DNA from: Pseudomonas chlororaphis
GTDB taxonomy: Bacteria > Pseudomonadota > Gammaproteobacteria > Pseudomonadales > Pseudomonadaceae
Assembly: GCF_003731765.1 (NCBI RefSeq)
Contig: NZ_MOAL01000002.1
Location: forward strand, 434,001-498,000
DNA length: 64,000 nt
Direction of reading: 5' to 3'
Part shown: piece after piece, positions 18,396 through 26,178 of the stretch
How the letters are laid out: each line of letters begins with the position of its first letter
Numbering within the stretch: the first letter of the stretch is position 1
Position numbers and translations under genes: made by a program
Notes under the pieces: generated by a model
Database searches by the model: none
The model's input: only the letters and a program-made list of their open reading frames with translations
Told to the model about the DNA's origin: nothing

Positions 18396-19748
18396 TTAAA
18401 CCACCAACGACAACAGCAGGATAAAGATCAGGCCCACCACCGACAGGATGGTTTCCATCGCTGTCCAGGTCTTGAAGGTCTCGGCCACGGTCATGTTGAA
18501 GTACTGCTTCACCAGCCAGAACCCGGCGTCGTTGACGTGGGACAAGATCAACGAGCCGGCGCCGGTGGCCAGCACCAGCAGCTCACGGTTGACCCCGGGG
18601 ATCATCCCCACCACCGGCACCACGATGCCCGCGCCCGTGATGGTCGCCACGGTGGCCGAACCGGTGGCGATGCGAATCACCGCCGCCACCAGCCACGCCA
18701 GGAGGATCGGCGAAATTTGCGCGTTGACCGCCATATGGCCGATCACGTCACCCACGCCGCTGGTCACCAGCATCTGCTTGAAGCCACCGCCAGCACCGAT
18801 GATCAGGATGATCGCTGCCGTTGGCGCCAGGCTGGCGTCGAGCAAGCCGAGAATCTGCTTGGAGCCGATGCCCTGCTTGTAGCCGAAGGTGTAGAGCGAC
18901 AGCAGCAAAGCCAGTAGCAAGGCACTGATCGGGTGGCCGATCATGTCCATCCAGATGCGGAAGAAATGCCCGTCCGGCAGCGCCACGTCGGCGAACGTCT
19001 TGAGCAGCATCAGGAACACCGGCAGCAACACCGTCAGCAAGGTCACGCTGAAGCTCGGCAGGTTCTGCGAGGTATTTTCACGCGCCAACTGGTCGACCAG
19101 CTCCTGGGACGGGTTGCCCGGGATGTACTTGGAGATGAAGGTGCCGTAGATCGGACCGGCAATGATCGCCGTCGGCAACGCCACAATCAGACCGTACAGA
19201 ATGGTCTTGCCGATATCGGCACCAAACACGCCGATGGCCAGCAACGGACCCGGGTGCGGAGGCACCAGGCCGTGAACCGCCGACAGGCCGGCGAGCAACG
19301 GGATACCGATCTTGATCAGCGACACGCCGGTACGCCGTGCAACGATGAACACCAGCGGGATCAGCAGGACAAAGCCGATTTCGAAGAACAGCGGAATGCC
19401 CACCAGGAAGGCGGCGAACATCATTGCCCACTGCACCCGCTCCTTGCCGAAGGCACGGATCAGGGTCTGGGCAATCTGATCCGCCCCGCCCGACTCGGCC
19501 ATCATTTTCCCAAGCATGGTGCCCAGGGCCAGGATGATGCCGACAAAACCGAGCACGCCGCCAAAGCCGTCCTGGAACGCCTTGATGATCTTGTCCACCG
19601 GCATGCCCGACGTCAGGCCGAGGAAACCCGCGGCGATGGTCAGGGCAATAAAGGGGTGCAGCTTGAAACGGGTGATCAGCACGATCAGCCCGATGATGGT
19701 GACCACTGCATCCACCAGCAGATAGGTCTCTTGGGACATGCCAAACAT
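18396..19748 (-). CDS. gntP: Gluconate:proton symporter (GntP family)
   Basis: GntP-family permease of 450 residues with 12-14 hydrophobic helices, importing gluconate with protons. Seen: VVTIIGLIVLITRFKLHPFIAL, LGTMLGKMMAESGGADQIAQTL, VHGLVPPHPGPLLAI and SATVATITGAGIV. GGAGG lies 8 nt before ATG 19748. An AACAACAA motif lies in the leader and a GntR operator 58 nt upstream. It forms the gluconate locus with gntK and gntR. Confidence 0.92.
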   Translation of the reverse strand: MFGMSQETYLLVDAVVTIIGLIVLITRFKLHPFIALTIAAGFLGLTSGMPVDKIIKAFQDGFGGVLGFVGIILALGTMLGKMMAESGGADQIAQTLIRAFGKERVQWAMMFAAFLVGIPLFFEIGFVLLIPLVFIVARRTGVSLIKIGIPLLAGLSAVHGLVPPHPGPLLAIGVFGADIGKTILYGLIVALPTAIIAGPIYGTFISKYIPGNPSQELVDQLARENTSQNLPSFSVTLLTVLLPVFLMLLKTFADVALPDGHFFRIWMDMIGHPISALLLALLLSLYTFGYKQGIGSKQILGLLDASLAPTAAIILIIGAGGGFKQMLVTSGVGDVIGHMAVNAQISPILLAWLVAAVIRIATGSATVATITGAGIVVPVVGMIPGVNRELLVLATGAGSLILSHVNDAGFWLVKQYFNMTVAETFKTWTAMETILSVVGLIFILLLSLVV

Positions 19749-19764
19749 GGGGTTTGCCTCCGGT

Positions 19765-19772
19765 TTGTTGTT
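19765..19772 (-). promoter_or_regulatory. Crc/Hfq-type CA motif, gntP leader
   Basis: AACAACAA on the minus strand, directly 5' of the gntP Shine-Dalgarno. It matches AAnAAnAA, the known Hfq/Crc target. Confidence 0.6.
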
Positions 19773-19805
19773 TTTATTAAAGCGTTAAAAACGTGAGCCG
19801 ATTGG

Positions 19806-19817
19806 GATAGCGCTACC
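19806..19817. promoter_or_regulatory. GntR operator, gntP promoter
   Basis: GATAGCGCTACC, a near-perfect dyad around AGCGCT, 58 nt upstream of gntP. The same 12-mer with one change occurs at 20385 and 20536. Confidence 0.75.
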
Positions 19818-19832
19818 TTTTCGAACCAGCAC

Positions 19833-20366
19833 TTAACGTGATGGTTCCAGGCCGTGTTCCAGCCACCAGGCATGGGCCCGCTCAGCCAGGCTGGCGACGC
19901 TCAGGGTGCTGGCATCCAGGGCCAGGGTGCGCGGTTCGCCAACGGGGGATTCAAGGGTCGCGAATTGACTGTCGATCAAGGTCGACGGCATGAAATGCCC
20001 GGGCCTGTGGGCCACGCGGTCAGCCGCCACTTCAGGGGTCAATTCGAGGAAGACAAAGCCCAGGCCCGGCGTGGCGCTGCGCAAGCGCTCGCGGTACTGG
20101 TGCTTGAGCGCCGAACAGGTCAACACCGGACGCTGGCCGGCGGCCAGGGCGCGACGCAGTTCATCGCACAGGCTGTCGAGCCAGCCGGCGCGGTCGTCGT
20201 CGTTCAAGGGAATACCGGCACTCATCTTGGCGATATTGGCGGCAGGGTGGAACGTATCGCCTTCAATGGCTGTGGCGCCGCTGCGCTGGCACAGGGCTTC
20301 GCTGACGCTGGACTTGCCGCAACCGGCAACGCCCATGATGACCAGGGCCGTGATGGATTGACTCAT
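19833..20366 (-). CDS. gntK: Gluconokinase
   Basis: Thermoresistant-type gluconokinase of 177 residues, phosphorylating gluconate to 6-phosphogluconate. The Walker A motif GVAGCGKSS lies at 12-20, followed by EGDTFHPAANIAKMSAGIPLNDDDRAGWL and the CSALKHQYRERLR segment, all canonical. Its own operator-like site lies 19 nt upstream of the ATG. It feeds the Entner-Doudoroff genes edd and eda further along the window. Confidence 0.94.
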   Translation of the reverse strand: MSQSITALVIMGVAGCGKSSVSEALCQRSGATAIEGDTFHPAANIAKMSAGIPLNDDDRAGWLDSLCDELRRALAAGQRPVLTCSALKHQYRERLRSATPGLGFVFLELTPEVAADRVAHRPGHFMPSTLIDSQFATLESPVGEPRTLALDASTLSVASLAERAHAWWLEHGLEPSR

Positions 20367-20384
20367 GTAACACCTCAGCGCGCA

Positions 20385-20396
20385 GACAGCGCTACC
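20385..20396. promoter_or_regulatory. GntR operator, gntK side
   Basis: GACAGCGCTACC, followed by TT as in the other two copies. It lies just upstream of gntK (minus strand) within the 215-bp gntK/gntR divergent region. Confidence 0.75.
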
Positions 20397-20444
20397 TTCG
20401 CTCTGTGAAAGCCTAGTGCAAAAATAGTTTCTGCCGACGCCTTC

Positions 20445-20474
20445 TTGTCATTTTTGTGGGTTGCCGCGTATATA
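20445..20474 (+). promoter_or_regulatory. Possible sigma-70 promoter for gntR
   Basis: TTGTCA and TATATA separated by 18 bp, pointing toward gntR with a leader of about 100 nt. The operator at 20536 would lie downstream of this promoter. Confidence 0.45.
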
Positions 20475-20535
20475 GGCCCCGAAACTAAAGAGCGCAGATC
20501 AGGCAGACCGCGCTCACGCATTGCAGCTGTTTTGA

Positions 20536-20547
20536 GACAGCGCTACC
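20536..20547. promoter_or_regulatory. GntR operator, gntR side
   Basis: GACAGCGCTACC, identical to the copy at 20385, 34 bp before the gntR start codon. Autoregulation is the simple reading. Confidence 0.75.
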
Positions 20548-20581
20548 TTAGTGACTTGAATTTTGTTTGGCAAGCCGTCTG

Positions 20582-21613
20582 ATGACCACCCACAAAAACG
20601 ATAAAAACACGCGCACCACTGGCCGCCCCACCCTCAATGAGGTGGCGCGCCTGGCAGGCGTGAGTCCGATCACTGCGTCCCGAGCCCTGCGCGGTATCAG
20701 CAGCGTGGCCACCGAACTGGTGGAAAAGGTCCAGCAGGCCGCCCGCGAGCTCAACTACGTGGTCAACCCCGCCGCCCGCGCCCTGGCCTCGGCCCAGAGC
20801 CAATCGGTGGTGGTGCTGGTGCCGTCGCTGTCCAACCTGCTGTTTATCGAAACCCTGGAGGCCATCCATCAGGTGCTGCGTCCCAAGGGCTTCGAAGTGC
20901 TGATCGGCAACTATCACTATTCCCGTGATGAAGAAGAAAACCTGCTGCGCAACTACATGGCCTATCAGCCGCGGGGTTTGCTGCTGACCGGTTTTGATCG
21001 CACCGAAAGCGCCCGGCGGATGATCGAGACCAGCAACATACCTTGCGTGTACATGATGGAACTGGACGCCGGCGCGGGCCTGAACTGCGTCGGTTTCTCC
21101 CAACTGAGCGCCGGCGAAACCGCTGCCCGGCACCTGATCTCACGCGGGCGCAAGCACCTGGCCTACATCGGCGCCCAACTGGACCAGCGCACCCTGCTGC
21201 GTGGCGAAGGCTTCCGCCGGACCCTGCAACAGGCGGGGCTCTACAACCCCGACCTCGAAGTGCTGACCCCACGCCCGTCGTCCGTGGGCCTGGGCGGCGA
21301 GCTGTTCCTGCAATTGCTGCACAGCCAGCCCCAGGTCGACGCGATCTTCTTCGGCAACGACGACCTGGCACACGGCGCCCTGCTGGAAGCCATGCGCAGC
21401 GGTATCAAGATCCCCGAACAGGTGGCGGTGCTGGGCTTCAACGACCTGCCCTCCTCGGCCCACATGGTGCCGCGCCTGAGCAGCATCAGCACCCCGCGCG
21501 AAGCCATTGGCCGCCGCGCCGCGGAACAGATGCTGACCCTGATGGCCGGCAATGCCGTGGCCGAGCCAGTGGTAGACATGGGCTTTGAGCTGAAGGTGCG
21601 GGAGAGCACCTGA
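20582..21613 (+). CDS. gntR: GntR, LacI-family gluconate repressor
   Basis: LacI-family repressor of 343 residues. The helix-turn-helix is RPTLNEVARLAGVSPITASRALRG (about 14-37), with the hinge REL-YVVNPAARALAS, followed by a periplasmic-binding-like effector domain (VVVLVPSLSNLLFIETL to VVDMGFELKVREST). ATG 20582 was chosen; a TTG five codons earlier is open but unlikely. It is divergent from gntK. The three shared operators indicate control of gntK, gntP and itself. Confidence 0.92.
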   Translation: MTTHKNDKNTRTTGRPTLNEVARLAGVSPITASRALRGISSVATELVEKVQQAARELNYVVNPAARALASAQSQSVVVLVPSLSNLLFIETLEAIHQVLRPKGFEVLIGNYHYSRDEEENLLRNYMAYQPRGLLLTGFDRTESARRMIETSNIPCVYMMELDAGAGLNCVGFSQLSAGETAARHLISRGRKHLAYIGAQLDQRTLLRGEGFRRTLQQAGLYNPDLEVLTPRPSSVGLGGELFLQLLHSQPQVDAIFFGNDDLAHGALLEAMRSGIKIPEQVAVLGFNDLPSSAHMVPRLSSISTPREAIGRRAAEQMLTLMAGNAVAEPVVDMGFELKVREST

Positions 21614-21619
21614 GCCGCC

Positions 21620-22240
21620 TCAGGGCTTCAGGCTCAAGGCACTGAGCAACAACCCAAAACCCACCAGAGCGGCCCCGAACAACTGATCGATACGGCGCTT
21701 GTACGCCACCAACTGGCTGGCGATCGCCGGTGTCGAAAAAAACAGCGCCACCAAGCCGAACCACAGCACGTGGGCCAAGACGATGATCGCCCCATAGCCA
21801 ACCTGCACCGGCCATGCCGTGCCTGGCTCGATCACCTGCATAAACAGGCTGAGGACAAAAATCATGGTCTTGGGATTCAGCGCGTTGGTCAGGACGCCGC
21901 TGCGCAAGGCCGCCCAGGACGACATCTCGGTCGCGGCCTTCGCGACCTCCGCCCCGCCTTGCGCCGGACTGCGCAACAGCTTGACCCCCAGGTAGATCAG
22001 GTACATGGCCCCGGCGATCTTCAGCCCGGTGAACCACAGCAGCGATTGCTGCAGCAGCACACCCACACCCAACAGGCTATAGCCGATATGCACCATGACT
22101 CCGAGCCCGATCCCCAGGGCTGTGAGCACCCCATGGCGGCGCGAAAGCATCAGGCTGTTGCGCGTGACCAGGGCAAAATCGGCCCCGGGGCTGAGTACCG
22201 CGAGGACGGTGATGGTGATTACAGCTAACAGTTCGGTCAC
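21620..22240 (-). CDS. RhtB/LysE-family amino-acid exporter
   Basis: Inner-membrane exporter of 206 residues with about six helices. The family signature is intact: LAVLSPGADFALVTRNSLMLSRRHGVLTALGIGLG (SPGAD in helix 1). Start GTG 22240 has AAGG about 10 nt upstream. It is divergent from a GcvA-type LysR gene with 66 bp between them. Substrate unknown; relatives export threonine, homoserine or lysine. Confidence 0.88.
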   Translation of the reverse strand: MTELLAVITITVLAVLSPGADFALVTRNSLMLSRRHGVLTALGIGLGVMVHIGYSLLGVGVLLQQSLLWFTGLKIAGAMYLIYLGVKLLRSPAQGGAEVAKAATEMSSWAALRSGVLTNALNPKTMIFVLSLFMQVIEPGTAWPVQVGYGAIIVLAHVLWFGLVALFFSTPAIASQLVAYKRRIDQLFGAALVGFGLLLSALSLKP

Positions 22241-22306
22241 GTTGCATGCGCCTTGGTTATAGAATCAGGCGCTACTGTATGGGGATCGGCATGGGGACAG
22301 CCAACG

Positions 22307-23236
22307 ATGAAAACTGACACTCTCGGTGATAAAAACTCACAGATATCGCGACGACGCCTGCCGCCCCTCAGTGCCTTGCGCTGCTTCGAAGCGGCGGCGC
22401 GCCTGGAAAGCTTTACCCAGGCCGGCGCCGCCCTGCACCTGACCCACGGCGCCATCAGCCGCGCCGTGCGCGCGTTGGAGGAAGACCTGGGCACCGCTCT
22501 GTTCGAACGCCGCAGTCACCGGGTATTTCTGACCCCGGCCGGTGCCGACTTGCTGCACAGCGTGACCCAGGCCCTGGACCTGATCGAAAGCACCGCCAGC
22601 CGCCTGCGGGCGCCCAGCCCCGAGGCGCCGCTGGTGCTGTCCTGCGAACCCACCCTGCTGATGCGCTGGCTGATCCCGCGCATGGCGGATTTCCATGCCT
22701 GCCACCCAGGGCTGTCGATCCAACTGGTGGCGGGCGGCGGGCCCTTCTCGTTCAATGCCGGGATCGACCTGGCGATCCGCCGCAACGACTTTGCCTGGAG
22801 CAGCGACACCCAGGCGCATTGGCTGTTCGACGAAGCCATAGGCCCGGTGTGCCGACCGCAGCAGCAGGCTCAATGGGCGCCGCTGGAACAGGGCCAGCGA
22901 CAATTGGCCAGCCAGGCACCGCGCCTGCACAGCGCCACGCGCCGGCAGGCCTGGGAGCAGTGGTTCCAGATCCAACAACGACCTTGCAGCCCGGTGCAAC
23001 AGGAACAGGTTTTCGAACACTTCTACTTCAGCCTGCAAGCTGCGGTGGCGGGATTGGGGCTGGCCATCGCGCCCTGGCAACTGGTGCGGGACGATCTGGC
23101 CAGCGGGCTGTTGTGCGCGCCTTTCGATTTCGTCGCTGACGGCAGTGCCTACTACCTGCTGTCGCCCCAAGCGATCAGCAATGACTCGGCAGCCGGGCAA
23201 CTACTGCTCTGGTTACGCAAGCAGGCCCTGGCCTAA
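22307..23236 (+). CDS. LysR-family regulator (GcvA-like), divergent from RhtB exporter
   Basis: GcvA-type LysR regulator of 309 residues: RRRLPPLSALRCFEAAARLESFTQAGAALHLTHGAISRAVRALEEDLG covers the helix-turn-helix (about 14-60), and the effector domain contains LPRMADF-like LIPRMADFHACHPGLSIQLV. The start is MKTDTLG at 22307; an upstream ATG-equivalent 18 codons earlier overlaps the promoter region. It probably regulates the exporter. Confidence 0.86.
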   Translation: MKTDTLGDKNSQISRRRLPPLSALRCFEAAARLESFTQAGAALHLTHGAISRAVRALEEDLGTALFERRSHRVFLTPAGADLLHSVTQALDLIESTASRLRAPSPEAPLVLSCEPTLLMRWLIPRMADFHACHPGLSIQLVAGGGPFSFNAGIDLAIRRNDFAWSSDTQAHWLFDEAIGPVCRPQQQAQWAPLEQGQRQLASQAPRLHSATRRQAWEQWFQIQQRPCSPVQQEQVFEHFYFSLQAAVAGLGLAIAPWQLVRDDLASGLLCAPFDFVADGSAYYLLSPQAISNDSAAGQLLLWLRKQALA

Positions 23237-23239
23237 GCC

Positions 23240-24151
23240 CTATAACGCGGGTGGCGCACCCAGTGCCGGGTCCTCGCCACTGAGTAACTGCACCAACGCC
23301 AAGGCGCCCTTCTGCAACGGCTGGTTCTTCAGCCACACCGCATGCACCGGCAACTGCAGGCCGTTCTCGATGTTCTTGAAGTGCAGCCGTTGCAGGCGCC
23401 CGGCGTCCAGCCACGGCTGGATCACCGACAAGGGGAAATTGCCCCAGCCAATCCCCGCTTCCACCATGTGCACCGCCATGGCCAGGCTGTCGGTGCGCCA
23501 CAGCGACTCGCCCACCAGGGGCCGGGTATCGCTGATGGGCAGGTCGCGGCTGGCCACCACCACCTGGCGAACCCGGATCAACTCCTCCAGGAACAGCGAA
23601 CCATCGCTGGCCAGAAACACCGGATGCCGGGGCGAGAGGCAGGCAATCACCCGCTCGCTGCCGATGTACTGGAAGTACTCCAAGGCATTCACGCTCAGGC
23701 CGGCAAAGGCCACGGCCACGCTGACCCGACCACTGTGCAGCAGTTGCAGCACATCATCCTGGGGGGCGCTGAGCACCTCCACGTCGAGCAACGGATAACG
23801 CTCGGCAATCAACTTGATGGCCGCCAGTACCCGTTGTTTGTCGATGTCATCCACCACAGCGATCGACAGCTTGCTTTCCAGCCCCAGGGACAGCTCGATG
23901 GCATGCACTTGAAGCTGCTTGAGTTGGTCGGCGATCAACCGCGCATGGGGCGCCAGGGCCAGCGCCAGCGCCGTGGGCACCGGCTCGCGATGGCTGCGAT
24001 CGAACAGCGCATAGCCCAATTCCGCCTCCAGGTTGGCGATACCCATGCTCACCGCCGAAGGCACCTTGCCCAAGGAGCGGGCGGCGGCGGAAAAGGAGCC
24101 GCGCTCAAGCACGGCAAGGAATAACTGAATGCTGTCACTGGAAAAATTCAT
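23240..24151 (-). CDS. LysR-family regulator paired with PACE transporter 2
   Basis: LysR regulator of 303 residues; helix-turn-helix LAVLERGSFSAAARSLGKVPSAVSMGIANLEAELG (about 12-46) and effector domain from about residue 88. It is divergent from the second PACE gene with 132 bp between. It shares the GSFSAAAR-LGK core and the FDRS-R-P ending of the helix-turn-helix with the LysR at 9065. It converges on the LysR at 22307 (3 bp gap). Confidence 0.87.
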   Translation of the reverse strand: MNFSSDSIQLFLAVLERGSFSAAARSLGKVPSAVSMGIANLEAELGYALFDRSHREPVPTALALALAPHARLIADQLKQLQVHAIELSLGLESKLSIAVVDDIDKQRVLAAIKLIAERYPLLDVEVLSAPQDDVLQLLHSGRVSVAVAFAGLSVNALEYFQYIGSERVIACLSPRHPVFLASDGSLFLEELIRVRQVVVASRDLPISDTRPLVGESLWRTDSLAMAVHMVEAGIGWGNFPLSVIQPWLDAGRLQRLHFKNIENGLQLPVHAVWLKNQPLQKGALALVQLLSGEDPALGAPPAL

Positions 24152-24283
24152 GGGAACAACTTATCAGCAAAACTGAAAGCTACCGACTTTTTCTGTCAGC
24201 CGAAGTGAAGCTATCTTCTGCGCCCCGCGCCAGTCTCGATGCTAATCGAACTGGCCAGCCGTATTCGCAAAGAGGAAGCAGGC

Positions 24284-24715
24284 ATGCAAGGCGTAAAGCG
24301 CAAACTGGTGTACGTATCGTTGTTCGAGGTCTTCGGCATGACCTTCTCGGCCCTGGGCCTGGCCCTGCTTTCGGGCACCTCCCCCAGCAGCACCGGCCCC
24401 TTGGCCGTGGCCATCACCAGCATCGCGGTGACCTGGAACTTCATCTACACCACCTTGTTCGAGCGCTGGGAAAGCCGCCAGGTCTCGCGCACCCGCACGG
24501 TCAAGCGGCGCATCGCCCATGCCGTGGGCTTCCAGTTGACGCTGATCGTGTTCCTGATTCCGCTGATTGCCTGGTGGATGGAAATCAGCCTGCTGCAAGC
24601 CTTTCTCCTCGACCTGGCACTGATCCTGTTCATCCCCTGCTACACCTTCGCCTTCAATTGGCTGTTCGACCGGGTCTTCGGCCTTCCGGCTTCGGCACTG
24701 CCGGACCCGGCCTGA
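24284..24715 (+). CDS. PACE-family biocide efflux transporter (copy 2)
   Basis: PACE exporter of 143 residues with two transmembrane-pair domains: MQGVKRKLVYVSLFEVFGM (acidic Glu15 in helix 1), WNFIYTTLFERWE closing the first pair, then RRIAHAVGFQLTLIVFLIPLIAWWMEISLLQAFLLDLAL and YTFAFNWLFDRVF. The second pair has Gln34 (AVGFQLT) where copy 1 has Glu (AVLFEGG). AGAGGAAG lies before ATG 24284. Substrate unknown. Confidence 0.9.
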   Translation: MQGVKRKLVYVSLFEVFGMTFSALGLALLSGTSPSSTGPLAVAITSIAVTWNFIYTTLFERWESRQVSRTRTVKRRIAHAVGFQLTLIVFLIPLIAWWMEISLLQAFLLDLALILFIPCYTFAFNWLFDRVFGLPASALPDPA

Positions 24716-24798
24716 AGAAAGTGGGCAAAACCCCCATCGCCGAAGCGCAACCACGCTGTTAGATTCTCCAGGCCCTCCAATACCGCCAAGGATGCGTC

Positions 24799-25428
24799 AT
24801 GGAACATCTCAAGGTTCTCGGTAAAGCGTCATCGATCAACGTCAGGAAAGTTCTGTGGACCTGTGAGGAACTGGGGCTTGCCTACCAACGCGAAGACTGG
24901 GGCAGCGGTTTCCAGTCCACCCAGGCCGCGGCCTTTCTCGAACTCAACCCCAATGCCCAGGTGCCGGTGCTGATTGACGAAGCCGGCGTGCTGTGGGAAT
25001 CCAACAGCATCTGCCGCTACCTGGCCAACAAGACCCCGGGCCAGCGCCTGTTGCCGCAAGCACCACGGGCCAGGGCCCTGGTGGAACAGTGGATGGATTG
25101 GCAGGCCACGGAGCTCAATCCGTCCTGGAGCTACGCCTTTGTCGCTCTGGTGCGGCAAAACCCGGAGTTTCAGGACCCCCAACGCATTGCCGCCGGCCTT
25201 CAGGGCTGGAACAGCAAGATGGCGATCCTGGAACAGCAGTTGAGCCGCAGCGGCGCCTTCGTGCTCGGCGAGGAACTGACCCTGGCCGACATCGTGCTCG
25301 GGCTGTCGGTGCATCGTTGGCAGATGACGCCCATGGAGCGCCCGGATTACCCGGCCGTTGCCGCCTACTACCAGCGCCTCAGCGAACGCCCAGGCTTTGT
25401 TCTGCATGGGTGCAACGGCATTCCTTGA
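24799..25428 (+). CDS. Glutathione S-transferase family protein
   Basis: GST of 209 residues: N-terminal thioredoxin-like domain (MEHLKVLGKASSINVRKVLWTCEELGL) with LNPNAQVPVLIDEAGVLWESNSICRYLA providing the glutathione-binding ES pair, and C-terminal helical domain with LTLADIVLGLSVHRW. Ser12 or Ser13 in the GKASSINVRKV loop is the likely activating residue. Monocistronic; substrate unknown. Confidence 0.9.
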   Translation: MEHLKVLGKASSINVRKVLWTCEELGLAYQREDWGSGFQSTQAAAFLELNPNAQVPVLIDEAGVLWESNSICRYLANKTPGQRLLPQAPRARALVEQWMDWQATELNPSWSYAFVALVRQNPEFQDPQRIAAGLQGWNSKMAILEQQLSRSGAFVLGEELTLADIVLGLSVHRWQMTPMERPDYPAVAAYYQRLSERPGFVLHGCNGIP

Positions 25429-25538
25429 GCCCCTGCCCCCCATAGCGCTTGCCTGAAAGCGGCAAAACCTCTCCGCTTGCAGGCAGGCACTTGCAGGGCT
25501 CTTGAGCCAAGTCATTGATATTAAAGGCCGCCACATAA

Positions 25539-25554
25539 CGGCACAGAACTTGCT
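25539..25554 (+). promoter_or_regulatory. Sigma-54-type promoter (-24/-12)
   Basis: CGGCAC-AGAAC-TTGCT, which matches the RpoN consensus TGGCAC-N5-TTGCW at 10 of 11 informative positions, with GG and GC exactly 12 bp apart. It lies 40 nt upstream of the ATG at 25594. Confidence 0.6.
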
Positions 25555-25593
25555 GACTATTCCGGCACAGCTCTCACAGACAGGTGCCCAATC

Positions 25594-26109
25594 ATGTTGG
25601 TCAACGCCCAAACGTCCTCCACGGTGCAGAAAAGCCAGCGCTCCGATATGGACCCGACTACCGCAGCCGCCAGCGCTATCTACAGCGGCTTGATGCAAAA
25701 CGTACAGAATGCGGCGACGTTTCAAGCGTCCCAGGCCGTGCAAAAGGCCAGCAGCACCGTGGACGATAACGTCGAAGCGGCGTTCGCCAAGACTCGCGTG
25801 TTGCTGCAAGCCACGCCGCCGGCCACCAGCACGCCAGAAGCCACCACGGCCACGGATGCCTCCGCCACCGCCGAGTTCAAGGAGTACATGAGCAAGTCCC
25901 CTGAACAGCGGATGCGCGACCAGATCCTCAAGGAATTGGGGATTACCGAGGAAAGCCTGCAATCCATGTCGCCAGAGCAGCAACTGGCCATCGGCAAGCA
26001 GATTGCCGAGCGCATGGAAGACAAGATGAAGCTGGCGCAAGCCGACAAGGATAACGGCACCAGCAGTACCGGCGCCCAGCTTGAAGACAAGTTCCTCGCT
26101 TCGCTGTAA
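25594..26109 (+). CDS. Conserved-looking protein of unknown function
   Basis: Protein of 171 residues that I do not recognise. No signal peptide or transmembrane helix. The N-terminal half is rich in Ala/Thr/Ser/Gln (QKSQRSDMDPTTAAASAIYSGLMQNV), with a low-complexity Thr/Pro/Ala linker (about 75-92). The charged helical C-terminal half includes EYMSKSPEQRMRDQILKELGITEESLQSMSPEQQLAIGKQIAERMEDKMK. The two SPEQ repeats (106 and 130 region) are notable. A sigma-54-type promoter precedes it and a strong terminator follows, so it is a single-gene unit. Confidence 0.82.
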   Translation: MLVNAQTSSTVQKSQRSDMDPTTAAASAIYSGLMQNVQNAATFQASQAVQKASSTVDDNVEAAFAKTRVLLQATPPATSTPEATTATDASATAEFKEYMSKSPEQRMRDQILKELGITEESLQSMSPEQQLAIGKQIAERMEDKMKLAQADKDNGTSSTGAQLEDKFLASL

Positions 26110-26124
26110 TAGCGGGCGCAGGAC

Positions 26125-26154
26125 AAAAAGGGTTCCCACTGGGAACCCTTTTTT
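26125..26154 (+). terminator. Rho-independent terminator
   Basis: AAAAAGGGTTCCC-ACT-GGGAACCCTTTTTT: 13-bp stem, three-base loop and a T run. Serves the unknown gene at 25594, and by symmetry the minus-strand gene at 26179. Confidence 0.93.
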
Positions 26155-26178
26155 ATGGGCCAAACTGATGCAGCCGAA

